Positions 1 to 8,211 of a stretch of DNA of 64,000 nucleotides are shown piece after piece (the stretch's first letter is position 1; the number at the start of each line of letters is the position of its first letter). The translations under genes were made by a program, and so were the position numbers. The stretch is taken from assembly GCA_009694135.1 (NCBI GenBank), contig SHVS01000002.1:39067-103066 (forward strand), in the 5' to 3' direction. The stretch comes from Alphaproteobacteria bacterium. Lineage in GTDB: Bacteria; Pseudomonadota; Alphaproteobacteria; UBA6615. The notes beneath the pieces are model-generated. The model saw only the letters and a program-made list of their open reading frames with translations, did no database searches and had not been told where the DNA came from.

Positions 1-2
1 CC

Positions 3-308
3 GGCGGCACCGGCGTCACCGGCCGCGACGTCACCCCGGAAGCCGTGGCCAAGGTGGCCGAGAAGGACATCCCCGGTTTCGGCGAGCTGTTCCGTTATTT
101 GAGCTTCGCCAAGATCGGAACCTCCACGATCCAATCGCGCGCCTGCGCCGCCGTCACGCGCGGCACTTATATTTTCGCCCTGCCCGGCTCGCCCGGCGCC
201 TGCCGCGACGCCTGGGACGATATTCTCCACCACCAACTCGATCTCCGCACCCGCCCGTGCAACCTCGTCGAGATGACGCCGCGCCTGCGCGAGCACGAAA
301 AGAGGTAG
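3..308 (+). CDS. moaB: Molybdenum cofactor biosynthesis protein B (MoaB), 3' part only
   Basis: The gene enters from the left edge, so only the last ~101 residues are visible. The frame opens with [15 protein letters not shown], the molybdopterin-binding motif of the MoaB/MogA fold, and continues with the conserved [11 protein letters not shown] segment near the C terminus. MoaB-type proteins bind molybdopterin and act in adenylylation of the cofactor before metal insertion, in the cytoplasm. The protein ends in [12 protein letters not shown], normal for alphaproteobacterial MoaB. It is convergent with the unknown minus-strand pair that follows. The track's ATG at 45 is internal; the true start lies outside the window. 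MogA is a less likely alternative given the C-terminal sequence. Confidence 0.93.
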   Translation, partial: GGTGVTGRDVTPEAVAKVAEKDIPGFGELFRYLSFAKIGTSTIQSRACAAVTRGTYIFALPGSPGACRDAWDDILHHQLDLRTRPCNLVEMTPRLREHEKR

Positions 309-350
309 CGGCTACCAGAGTCCTGATGGTGTCTGAGTTCGAAAGGGAGA

Positions 351-824
351 TTAGCCTCTACTGCCGCCAATCTGAGTATTAAGTGTCGCGCCAAGCGACG
401 CGTAGCGATTGACCAATGCTTTATAGGCCTCAAAGTCCCGCTTATACTTGGCCATCGGGTAGTCGCCGATCCCCTGGATTTTCGCAACCATCTGGATGCA
501 TATGTCTCGCAAGTGCAGAATGGTCGATAATAGGGCCAAAACAAACTCCAGGAACACTGGCGGTTGCTGATAGAAATCCGCGCTTTTTCCGACTCGTTCA
601 AGATCGGATGCAAGGATCGTCAGCTTCGCAACATGTGACTCGTAGTCAATTTTTTGAAACAGGCCAGGGATCGGCAGCACTTTTCGAATCGAGAATTTGA
701 AGATCGCGTCATGCACTTTCACGTACGCGGTGAGGATATTATGGGCGTCAAACAGGGCCTGCTGCAGAGATGGTTGCTCAGAACGTTCAGCAATAGAGGG
801 ATGGCTCGGAGAGCCTTTAGGCAT
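351..824 (-). CDS. Unrecognised 157-aa protein, downstream partner of an overlapping pair
   Basis: No family was recognised. The start ATG at 824 was preferred over the longer track start because AAGGTGG lies 5 nt upstream and the codon overlaps the end of the preceding gene by 8 nt, a layout typical of translational coupling. The predicted protein is mostly helical, with a hydrophobic stretch around residues 90-104 followed by a basic-aromatic C-terminal third (residues 124-142). It has no signal peptide and no Cys or His cluster. Base composition is less GC-rich than the flanking moaB and radical SAM genes, suggesting acquired DNA. It could be a two-gene accessory or defence module with the 110-aa gene upstream; that is inference. 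Confidence 0.7.
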   Translation of the reverse strand: MPKGSPSHPSIAERSEQPSLQQALFDAHNILTAYVKVHDAIFKFSIRKVLPIPGLFQKIDYESHVAKLTILASDLERVGKSADFYQQPPVFLEFVLALLSTILHLRDICIQMVAKIQGIGDYPMAKYKRDFEAYKALVNRYASLGATLNTQIGGSRG

Positions 825-1149
825 CAAGGCCACCTTCGCGGCGGCTAACGAATCGTTCGAGAACAAGTATCTCATTTTCCAAGTTCGTGATCTCGCGTGC
901 CGTTGCCGGGTTAACACTGCCGTCCTTGGGAAACATGCCGATAGATGCGCGCCGTTCCCTTAACGCGGACAAAAGACTTCGCAACCCGCTTAGTTCTTCA
1001 TCGAGTGACAAGTTGCCGACTCCTTGCTGATTTCCGATATAGATATAGTGAGTTGGTGCCGAATTCGATACGTCAGCGGTGGTTCCGTCGGAACCATTGG
1101 ATTTCAATTTCAGGCACCCTAAATGTTCTTGCTTTGTTCCATTCGGCAT
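817..1149 (-). CDS. Unrecognised 110-aa protein, upstream partner of an overlapping pair
   Basis: No family was recognised. Residues 1-33 are polar and probably disordered, residues 34-46 carry a Tyr/Gly-rich motif (YIYIGNQQGVGN), and residues 49-105 look like a helical hairpin split by a Gly/Pro-containing loop near 71-81. The ATG at 1149 is the first after an upstream stretch that reads like out-of-frame radical SAM sequence, so the longer track start at 1194 is disfavoured. No good ribosome binding site is visible before 1149, which leaves the start uncertain. The gene overlaps the next one by 8 nt and lies head to head with the radical SAM gene, with only 14 nt between start codons. Confidence 0.65.
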   Translation of the reverse strand: MPNGTKQEHLGCLKLKSNGSDGTTADVSNSAPTHYIYIGNQQGVGNLSLDEELSGLRSLLSALRERRASIGMFPKDGSVNPATAREITNLENEILVLERFVSRREGGLDA

Positions 1150-1163
1150 GGCAGAGAACGACC

Positions 1164-2252
1164 ATGTCGAGCGATGTCCTCCCCGACCGGGCAAAAAAGG
1201 GGCGCGGCGCGGTCACGAACCGTCCCGGCCGCTTCGAGCCGCATGCGCGCGCACGCACAGCTGATGGGTGGGAAGTCGCCGGGGCAGAGGATGACGAGCC
1301 CTCGCCGCGCACCACGGTCACGGTCGAACGCGCGCGCGCGATCATCACCCGCAACGATTCCCCCGACATTCCGTTCGACCGCTCGATCAATCCCTATCGC
1401 GGCTGCGAGCACGGCTGCGTCTATTGCTACGCGCGGCCGACACACGCCTATCTGGGGCTTTCGCCGGGCCTCGATTTCGAGACTAAGCTGTTCGCCAAGC
1501 CGGAGGCGGCGGAGCTGCTGAAGCGGGAACTGGCGCGCAAGGGCTATAGCCCGGCCATGATCGCCATGGGCACCAATACCGATCCCTATCAGCCGATCGA
1601 AAAGCGCCTCGGCATCACCCGCGCGATCCTGCAAGTCCTGGCCGATTGCGGCCATCCGGTCGGGATCACGACCAAGAGCGCGCTGGTGCTGCGCGACTTG
1701 GATATTCTCGGCCCGATGGCGGCGAAGGGCTTGGCGCGGGTCGCGGTCTCGGTGACCACGCTCGATGCGGTGCTAGCGCGCAAGATGGAGCCGCGCGCCG
1801 CGACCCCTGCCCGCCGCCTGGGCGCGATCGAGGGACTGGCCGCCGCCGGCGTGCCCGCCATGGTGATGGCGGCGCCGATGATCCCCGGGCTGAACGACGC
1901 CGAGCTGGAGCGGATCCTGGAAGCCGCGCGCGACGCCGGCGCCAGCGGGGCCGGCTATGTGCTGTTGCGCCTGCCGCTGGAAATCAAGGATCTGTTCGGC
2001 GAATGGCTGGCCGAGCATTACCCGGATCGCGCCGCGCGGATCGAGGCCTTGGTGCGGGAAACCCGCGGCGGCAAGCTTTACGATGCGGGGTTCAAGACCC
2101 GTATGCGTGGCACCGGGATCTACGCGCAACTCCTGGCTGAGCGCTTCCGGCTGGCTTGCCGTAAGCTCGGGCTCGTGACCCCGCGCGAGCCCTTGCGTAC
2201 GGATCTCTTTCGACCACCGGGAGACGCCGCGCAGTTTCGCTTGGCGCTGTAA
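1164..2252 (+). CDS. PA0069-family radical SAM protein
   Basis: A 362-residue radical SAM enzyme of the PA0069/Rv2578c type, function unknown. The CxxxCxxC that ligates the 4Fe-4S cluster is visible as C81, C85 and C88 within NPYRGCEHGCVYCYARP, followed by the family's THAYLGL segment and a TNTDPYQPIEKRL stretch in the barrel. The ORF track begins at 945, but the sequence before the ATG at 1164 is the antisense of the unknown minus-strand gene, and family members begin close to the chosen start with a basic N terminus leading to GRFE. The gene is monocistronic in appearance, and ribF follows after 65 nt. The substrate cannot be deduced from sequence. Confidence 0.9.
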   Translation: MSSDVLPDRAKKGRGAVTNRPGRFEPHARARTADGWEVAGAEDDEPSPRTTVTVERARAIITRNDSPDIPFDRSINPYRGCEHGCVYCYARPTHAYLGLSPGLDFETKLFAKPEAAELLKRELARKGYSPAMIAMGTNTDPYQPIEKRLGITRAILQVLADCGHPVGITTKSALVLRDLDILGPMAAKGLARVAVSVTTLDAVLARKMEPRAATPARRLGAIEGLAAAGVPAMVMAAPMIPGLNDAELERILEAARDAGASGAGYVLLRLPLEIKDLFGEWLAEHYPDRAARIEALVRETRGGKLYDAGFKTRMRGTGIYAQLLAERFRLACRKLGLVTPREPLRTDLFRPPGDAAQFRLAL

Positions 2253-2317
2253 AACAGCCGCGCTTGCACGCTACGCTAGCTTGCAAGCGCGGGGGGCCGC
2301 CGGTACATCCCACAGCC

Positions 2318-3301
2318 GTGCGCATCTTCCGCCACCCCGCCGCCGTCCCGGCGTCGCTCGCCGGCGCGGTGTTGGCCATCGGTAATTTCGACGGCGTGCA
2401 TCGCGGCCATCAGGCGCTGCTCGCCCAAGCGCGCGAACGGGCGCGCGCCGCTGGCAAGCCGCTGGCCGTGCTCACCTTCGAGCCGCATCCACGCCGGCTG
2501 TTCCAGCCGGACCTGGCGCCCTTCCGCCTGACGCCGTTCCGCATCAAGGCGCGGCATCTGGAGGCGCTCGGGCTCGATTTCCTGGTGGTGCAGCGCTTCA
2601 ATCGCGGCTTTGCCGCCGTCACCGCCGAGGCCTTCGCCGACGAAGTGCTGGCCAAGGGCATCCGCCCGAGCGAGGTGATCGTCGGCTACAACTTCGCCTA
2701 TGGCCACAAGCGCCAGGGCAGCATCGAGACGCTCACAGCCGCCGGGCGCGCGCTCGGCTTCGCGGTCACCATTGTCGCCGCGATTAAGGGCGGCCATGAC
2801 GAGGTCTATTCCTCGACGCTGATCCGCCAGCACCTGGCCGAAGGCCGCCCGGTCGAGGCCGCCGCTTTGCTCGGGCATTTGTGGGAAATCGAAGGCCGCG
2901 TGCGCCATGGCGAGGCGCGCGGGCGCGAACTCAACGTGCCCACGGCCAATATCGATCTGCGCGATTACGTCCGGTCGAAACCCGGCATCTACGCCATCCG
3001 CGCCGGAATCGACCTCGGCGGCCGCACCGAGTGGCAAGACGGCGTCGGCTATTTCGGCCCGCGCCCGACGCTCGGCGGCGGGACACCCTTTCTGGAGGCG
3101 CATCTGTTCGACTTCGCCGGCGACCTGTACGGTCGCCATTTGCGCGTGGCGCTGATCGAGTTCCTGCGCGGCGACCAGACCTTCGCCAGCCTCGACGCCC
3201 TAAAAACGCAGATGGCGGAGGACATCCGCCAAGCACGCGCCGTTCTGGCCGCGCGCACGCTTGGCGCCGGCGAGCTCAGCGTCGGCCCCGGTCGGCGCTA
3301 G
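2318..3301 (+). CDS. ribF: Bifunctional riboflavin kinase / FAD synthetase
   Basis: Converts riboflavin to FMN and then FMN to FAD in the cytoplasm. The N-terminal FMN adenylyltransferase domain shows the nucleotidyltransferase signature IGNFDGVHRGH at residues 21-31 and a YNFAYGHKRQGS segment. The C-terminal flavokinase domain contains the conserved GRELNVPTANI region. Length is 327 residues, usual for the family. The track start at 2264 is a TTG; the GTG at 2318 is preferred because homologues begin just before the IFRHP-like segment. It lies in the familiar alphaproteobacterial neighbourhood ahead of ileS and lspA, with a DUF2721 gene in between. Confidence 0.95.
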   Translation: MRIFRHPAAVPASLAGAVLAIGNFDGVHRGHQALLAQARERARAAGKPLAVLTFEPHPRRLFQPDLAPFRLTPFRIKARHLEALGLDFLVVQRFNRGFAAVTAEAFADEVLAKGIRPSEVIVGYNFAYGHKRQGSIETLTAAGRALGFAVTIVAAIKGGHDEVYSSTLIRQHLAEGRPVEAAALLGHLWEIEGRVRHGEARGRELNVPTANIDLRDYVRSKPGIYAIRAGIDLGGRTEWQDGVGYFGPRPTLGGGTPFLEAHLFDFAGDLYGRHLRVALIEFLRGDQTFASLDALKTQMAEDIRQARAVLAARTLGAGELSVGPGRR

Positions 3302-3349
3302 GCCGGACGTAGGCTTGCAACGCGGCGAATATTAGATCATCTCCGCGCC

Positions 3350-3796
3350 ATGGGACTCGACCTCGGACTCAGCGCCGCCGCGCATGCGATCCAGCTTTCG
3401 GTCGCGCCGGTGTTTTTGCTTGCCAGCGTCGGCGCGATGCTGGCCGTGCTCTCGGGCCGGCTCGGCCGGGTGATCGACCGCGCGCGCGTGCTCGAAGCCC
3501 GGCTCGAAGCCTCGCCAACCGAACGGCGCGTGCAACTCGATCGCGACCTGGCATCGCTCGCCCACCGTGCCTCGTTGATGAACCGGGCGATCACGCTGGT
3601 CACGATCTGCGGGCTCTTGGTCTGCACGGTGATCGCCGCGCTGTTTGTCGCCGAGATCCTTGCGCTCGACCTGGCGCTGCCGATCAGCCTAGTGTTCGTG
3701 CTCGCCATGCTGGCGCTGATCGGCGGGCTTTTGACCTTCCTGCGCGAGGTGCATATCGCCACCCGCACGGTGCGCATTGGTCTTCCACGGAACTAG
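3350..3796 (+). CDS. DUF2721 family membrane protein
   Basis: A 148-residue inner-membrane protein. The N-terminal helix (about residues 8-34, IQLSVAPVFLLASVGAML) leads into an amphipathic arginine-rich stretch (GRLGRVIDRARVLEARL) typical of DUF2721, followed by two closely spaced transmembrane segments around residues 83-102 and 106-128 and a short cytoplasmic tail. The function of the family is unknown. The ATG at 3350 directly precedes the first membrane helix and is the only good start. A strong hairpin-plus-T-tract terminator about 87 nt downstream separates it from ileS, so it is probably transcribed apart from that gene. Confidence 0.88.
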   Translation: MGLDLGLSAAAHAIQLSVAPVFLLASVGAMLAVLSGRLGRVIDRARVLEARLEASPTERRVQLDRDLASLAHRASLMNRAITLVTICGLLVCTVIAALFVAEILALDLALPISLVFVLAMLALIGGLLTFLREVHIATRTVRIGLPRN

Positions 3797-3882
3797 CGCG
3801 GCTTGACCCTCACGCATCGGCGCTTCTATGTTCCGGCCATGGCCTGGATGAGCACGCGGCCCATGGCGGCGCGAATTATCCG

Positions 3883-3911
3883 CCCGACCCTTGTATGAGG
3901 GTCGGGGTTTT
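3883..3911 (+). terminator. Rho-independent terminator between the DUF2721 gene and ileS
   Basis: A perfect 9-bp inverted repeat, CCCGACCCT / AGGGTCGGG with a 6-nt loop TGTATG, is followed by GTTTT. It ends about 44 nt before the ileS start codon. It most likely terminates the DUF2721 transcript, but its position inside the ileS leader leaves attenuation possible. Confidence 0.7.
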
Positions 3912-3954
3912 CGCGTCCGCGCCTCCGCCAAACTCGACCAAAGGCCATTGATGC

Positions 3955-6879
3955 ATGAACAAGCCGACTGCTGAGCCAGGCCAGACCGAGGCCGGCGGCA
4001 CCGACTACAAAGCCAGCGTCTTCCTGCCCAAGACAGAGTTTCCGCTGCGCGGCGGGCTGCCGCAAAAGGAGCCGGAGCTGCTCGCCCGCTGGGAGCGGAT
4101 CGGCCTTTACGCCCGGCAGCGCGCGGCATCCACGGGCCGGCCCAAATTCGTGCTCCATGACGGTCCGCCCTACGCCAACGGCAATCTGCATATCGGCCAC
4201 GCGCTCAACAAGATCCTCAAGGACGTGGTCGTCCGCTCGCAGCAGATGCTGGGCAAAGACGCGCCCTATGTCCCCGGCTGGGACTGCCACGGCTTGCCGA
4301 TCGAGTGGAAGATCGAGGAGCGCTATCGCGCCGCCGGCAAGGACAAGGACCAAGTGCCGGTGCTTGAATTCCGGCGCGAGTGCCGCGAATTCGCCGAGCA
4401 TTGGGTCGGGGTGCAAAGCGGCGAGTTTCAACGGCTTGGCGTGATGGGCGACTGGGGCAAGCCCTATACCACCATGACCAAGCCGGCCGAGGCGCAGATC
4501 GCGCGCGAGATCGGCAAATTCGCCATGAACGGGCTGCTCTATCGCGGCTCGAAGCCGGTGATGTGGTCGGTGGTCGAAAAGACCGCTCTGGCCGAGGCCG
4601 AAGTCGAGTACGAGGATTACACCAGCGATACGATCCTGGTGAAATTCCCGCTTACAGTCGCGGACGACTTGGTAGGCGCGTCGGTTGTGATCTGGACCAC
4701 GACCCCGTGGACGATTCCCGGCAACCGCGCGGTCTGCTATTCACATAAGATTGCCTACGGCCTCTATGAGGTCACAGACTCCCCGCTGCAAAATTGGGCC
4801 AAGGTCGGCGATAGGCTGCTCATTGCCGATGCGCTCGCGGCCGAAGTGTTCAAGCAGGCGCGGGTCACGGCATTCAAGAAATTGCGCGATGTTCCAGTAC
4901 GCGATTTCGCAGACGGCTATTGCCGGCACCCGCTCGCGGATTTCTGGGGGGGCTATAAATTCCTTGTTCCGCTCCTAGCGGGCGAGCATGTCACGGTCGA
5001 TACCGGCACCGGCTTCGTGCACACTGCGCCCGGCCACGGCCGTGAGGACTTCGACGTCTGGACCGCGCATGCGCGCGCCCTAGAGGCCAGAAAGATCGAC
5101 ACGACGATCCCTTACACGGTGGATGAAAACGGCGCCTTCACCACGGATGCGCCCGGCTTCACCGGCAAACGCGTCCTCACCGACAAAGGCGAACCAGGCG
5201 ACGCCAACAAAGCCGTGATCGACGCCCTGATCCAACACAACGCGCTGATCGGGCGCAGCCGGCTGAAGCACCAGTATCCGCATTCCTGGCGCTCGAAGAA
5301 GCCGGTCATTTTCCGCAACACGCCGCAGTGGTTCATCGCCATGGACCACCAGGTAGAGGTCGCGGGCGCCAGGACGACACTTCGAGGCAGCGCATTAGAG
5401 GCGATCAAGGCGACGCGTTGGGTGCCGGGCCAAGGCGAGAACCGCATCACGGCGATGATCGAAAACCGTCCCGATTGGGTGATCTCGCGCCAGCGCGCCT
5501 GGGGCGTGCCGATCGCGGTCTTTGTCGACAAAGCGTCGGGAGAGCTGCTGCGCGATCCCGAGGTGTTCGCGCGCATCGGGGACATCTTCGAAGCCGAAGG
5601 CTCGGACGCATGGTTTGCATCGGACCCGCAGCGATTCCTGGGGCAGAAATATCGCGCGGCGGATTACGAGCAGATCACGGACATCGTCGATGTCTGGTTC
5701 GAATCCGGCGCGACGCACGCCTTCGTGCTCGAACCGCGCCAGGACGCTGACTTAGCTTGGCCGGCGTCGCTTTATCTGGAAGGTTCCGACCAGCATCGCG
5801 GCTGGTTCCATTCCTCGTTGCTCGAATCCTGCGGCACGCGCGGACGCGCGCCTTACGAGGCCGTGCTTACGCATGGCTTCGTGCTCGACGAGAGCGGACG
5901 CAAGATGTCGAAGTCGCTCGGCAATGTCGTCGCCCCGCAGAAAGTCGTCGAAACCCAAGGGGCGGAAATCCTGCGCCTGTGGGTCGCGACCGCCGACTAC
6001 GGCGACGATTTGCGCATCGGGCCGGAAATCCTCAGGGGCCAGGCCGATCTCTATCGCCGCGTGCGCAACACGCTGCGCTATCTGCTCGGCAGCCTGGATG
6101 GATTTGATCCGGCCGAGCGTCTGCCGCTCGCCGAGTTGCCCGAGCTGGAGCGCTGGGTTTTGCACCGGCTGTGGGAAATCGACAAAACGGTCCGCGCCGC
6201 GGCGGAAAGTTTCGATTTCAAGGCGCTGGTGGTCGGCGTGCATAATTTCTGCGCCGTCGATTTGTCGGCGTTTTACTTCGATGTGCGCAAGGACAGCCTG
6301 TATTGCGACGCGCCGAGCGCTCTCCGGCGCCGGGCGACCCGCACCGTGCTCGACCTGATCTTCGAGCATCTGACCGCGTGGCTCGCGCCGGTTCTGTGTT
6401 TCACGGCGGAAGAAGCCTGGCTAGCGCGCGATCCGCAGCGCGCCAACGGCACCGACAGCGTGCATCTGCGTGACTTTCCAAAGGTACCGGATGCGTGGCG
6501 CAATCCGGCCTTAGCCGTGCGCTGGGAGCGCATCCGCCGCCTGCGCCGTGTGGTCACCGGGGCGCTGGAGCGCGAGCGCGCCGAGCGGCGTATCGGCTCC
6601 AGCCTGCAAGCGGCGCCGGTGGTCTATGCCGACGAGGCGACGGTCGCCGCGATGCGCGGCGTCGATCTGGCCGAGGTGGCGATCACCTCGGCGCTCACGC
6701 TGGTCGCCGGCGCGCCGCCGACGGGCGCCTTCACCCTGCCCGATGTCGACGGCATCGGCGTCGTGGCGGGCCCGGCCGAGGGCGTAAAATGCCTGCGCTG
6801 CTGGCGCGTGCTGCCCGAGGTCGGCACGCTCGCAACGAAAGACCTATGCGGGCGCTGCGTCGATGCGGTCGGAACTTAG
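3955..6879 (+). CDS. ileS: Isoleucyl-tRNA synthetase
   Basis: Charges tRNA-Ile in the cytoplasm and edits misactivated valine. The class-I HIGH motif appears as HIGH at residues 79-82 ([12 protein letters not shown]), the CP1 editing domain spans roughly residues 200-400 and includes [11 protein letters not shown], and the KMSKS loop is [10 protein letters not shown] near residue 650. The C terminus carries a zinc-binding knuckle, CLRCWRVL...DLCGRC, as in bacterial type-1 enzymes. Length is 974 residues, slightly longer than E. coli IleS because of an N-terminal extension. The ATG at 3955 is the first in frame. lspA follows after 17 nt, the classic ileS-lspA pairing. Confidence 0.98.
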   Translation: MNKPTAEPGQTEAGGTDYKASVFLPKTEFPLRGGLPQKEPELLARWERIGLYARQRAASTGRPKFVLHDGPPYANGNLHIGHALNKILKDVVVRSQQMLGKDAPYVPGWDCHGLPIEWKIEERYRAAGKDKDQVPVLEFRRECREFAEHWVGVQSGEFQRLGVMGDWGKPYTTMTKPAEAQIAREIGKFAMNGLLYRGSKPVMWSVVEKTALAEAEVEYEDYTSDTILVKFPLTVADDLVGASVVIWTTTPWTIPGNRAVCYSHKIAYGLYEVTDSPLQNWAKVGDRLLIADALAAEVFKQARVTAFKKLRDVPVRDFADGYCRHPLADFWGGYKFLVPLLAGEHVTVDTGTGFVHTAPGHGREDFDVWTAHARALEARKIDTTIPYTVDENGAFTTDAPGFTGKRVLTDKGEPGDANKAVIDALIQHNALIGRSRLKHQYPHSWRSKKPVIFRNTPQWFIAMDHQVEVAGARTTLRGSALEAIKATRWVPGQGENRITAMIENRPDWVISRQRAWGVPIAVFVDKASGELLRDPEVFARIGDIFEAEGSDAWFASDPQRFLGQKYRAADYEQITDIVDVWFESGATHAFVLEPRQDADLAWPASLYLEGSDQHRGWFHSSLLESCGTRGRAPYEAVLTHGFVLDESGRKMSKSLGNVVAPQKVVETQGAEILRLWVATADYGDDLRIGPEILRGQADLYRRVRNTLRYLLGSLDGFDPAERLPLAELPELERWVLHRLWEIDKTVRAAAESFDFKALVVGVHNFCAVDLSAFYFDVRKDSLYCDAPSALRRRATRTVLDLIFEHLTAWLAPVLCFTAEEAWLARDPQRANGTDSVHLRDFPKVPDAWRNPALAVRWERIRRLRRVVTGALERERAERRIGSSLQAAPVVYADEATVAAMRGVDLAEVAITSALTLVAGAPPTGAFTLPDVDGIGVVAGPAEGVKCLRCWRVLPEVGTLATKDLCGRCVDAVGT

Positions 6880-6896
6880 GCCGCGGGCCTGAAGGG

Positions 6897-7382
6897 ATGA
6901 CCCGCGCCATCTGGATCGCTGCCTTGGCAGTTGCAGCAGCGGCCTTCGCCCTCGATCAGGGAAGCAAGCAGCTGATCCTCGCCGCCTTCGCCGAGCGCGC
7001 CGGGGCAACCGAGATCACGCCTTTCTTCAACCTGGTGCTGACGCTCAATCGCGGTATCAGCTTCGGGTTATTCAACCGCGACTCCGAAGTGGGACCGTTT
7101 GTGTTCCTGGCGCTGTCGCTGGCCATTGCCGGCGGATTGCTGTTCTGGCTGCGGCGCATCGACCGAGCGTGGATCGCGACCGCGATCGGGTTGATCGTCG
7201 GCGGCGCGCTCGGCAACGCGCTCGACCGGCTGCGCTATGGCGGCGTGGTCGATTTTCTTGATATCCATGCCTTTGGCTACCATTGGCCAGCGTTCAACCT
7301 GGCCGACTCGGCCATTGTGATCGGCGTGGGTTTTCTGCTATTGGAGGGCATGGTTGAACGACGCCCTTCGGTATTGGGATGA
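6897..7382 (+). CDS. lspA: Lipoprotein signal peptidase (signal peptidase II)
   Basis: A 161-residue inner-membrane aspartyl protease that cleaves the signal peptide of diacylglyceryl-modified prolipoproteins. Four transmembrane segments are visible, and the two conserved catalytic Asp regions are present: GNALDRLRYGGVVDF and FNLADSAIV. The track ORF begins at 6495 inside ileS in another frame; the ATG at 6897 follows GAAGGG, a good ribosome binding site, and gives the usual family N terminus. The gene sits 17 nt after ileS and overlaps the next gene, a lipoprotein, by ATGA. Placing a lipoprotein gene directly after the lipoprotein-processing enzyme is consistent with a shared transcript. Confidence 0.97.
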   Translation: MTRAIWIAALAVAAAAFALDQGSKQLILAAFAERAGATEITPFFNLVLTLNRGISFGLFNRDSEVGPFVFLALSLAIAGGLLFWLRRIDRAWIATAIGLIVGGALGNALDRLRYGGVVDFLDIHAFGYHWPAFNLADSAIVIGVGFLLLEGMVERRPSVLG

Positions 7383-7972
7383 GCCGCCTGGCGCTGGTCC
7401 TTCGCCGGTTCGGATGCGCGGCGTCGCTGTGCGCGGCCGCGTCCCTGCTTGCGGGCTGCGAGGGTGCGCGCACTTTCATGGGCATGGATAAATCGACGCC
7501 GGACGAGTTCGCCGTCGTCGCCCGTCCGCCCCTGACCATGCCACCGGATTTCCAGCTTCGCCCGCCGCGCCAGGCCGGGACGACGGCGCCAACCGCCCAG
7601 ACCCAGACGCAGCAGGCACGCCAAACGGTCTTCGGCGTCGAGCCGGCGGCGGGCGCGCGCAACGCCGCGCCGACTGTTGCCCAAGGCCAGACCGGCGAAG
7701 GCGTCCTGCTGGCGCGCGCCGGCGTTGGCCCGACCGATGCCGGCATCCGCGGCAAGGTCGATCGTGAAAGCGCCGTGTTGACCAAGGCGGACGAGACCTT
7801 CCTCGACCGGCTGCTGAAATGGCGCACTTCGCCGCAGCGCGGCGAAGTGGTCGACGCCGCCGCCGAGGCGCGCAGGCTCAAGGAAAATCAGGCGCTTGGC
7901 CGCCCGGTAACGGAAGGCGAGACGCCGACCATCGAGCGCAAGAAGCGCGGGCTGCTGCAGGGGATTTTCTAG
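7379..7972 (+). CDS. BamF-like lipoprotein (DUF3035)
   Basis: A 197-residue predicted outer-membrane lipoprotein. The signal peptide ends in the lipobox LLAGC, with lipidated Cys27. After it comes the segment TPDEFAVVARPPLTMPPDF, resembling the N-terminal motif shared by BamC and the alphaproteobacterial BAM-complex subunit BamF, followed by a Pro/Gln/Ala-rich linker and a basic C-terminal part ending in KKRGLLQGIF. BamF is known from Caulobacter as a component of the beta-barrel assembly machinery; the assignment here rests on that motif and on position after lspA, where DUF3035 genes are often found. The start ATG overlaps the lspA stop codon (ATGA). Confidence 0.82.
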   Translation: MSRLALVLRRFGCAASLCAAASLLAGCEGARTFMGMDKSTPDEFAVVARPPLTMPPDFQLRPPRQAGTTAPTAQTQTQQARQTVFGVEPAAGARNAAPTVAQGQTGEGVLLARAGVGPTDAGIRGKVDRESAVLTKADETFLDRLLKWRTSPQRGEVVDAAAEARRLKENQALGRPVTEGETPTIERKKRGLLQGIF

Positions 7973-8211
7973 CATCCGCCCCGGCGCAGGGTCTGTTTTC
8001 ACCCGCCGCCAGCCGTCATACTCGGAAAATTGACCTTGTTTCGCCAAGCTGTCCCACCAATTCTGGGTGTGGATGTAGCCCGCGCTGCCTATCTATGTGA
8101 GACTTACGCCCTCGTGCGGGAGACGGAACCCGTCAGCTCCGCGCGTGACACGGGGGTGCGCGGTCGCCGGACTCGCGGTTTCCAGGACCCGGCCTTAGAG
8201 GGAGACAGAGG

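Noticed and set aside
1081-1095. Perfect palindrome GGTTCC-GTC-GGAACC as an operator
   Set aside because: It lies within the coding part of the 110-aa gene with no sign of regulation; may be chance.
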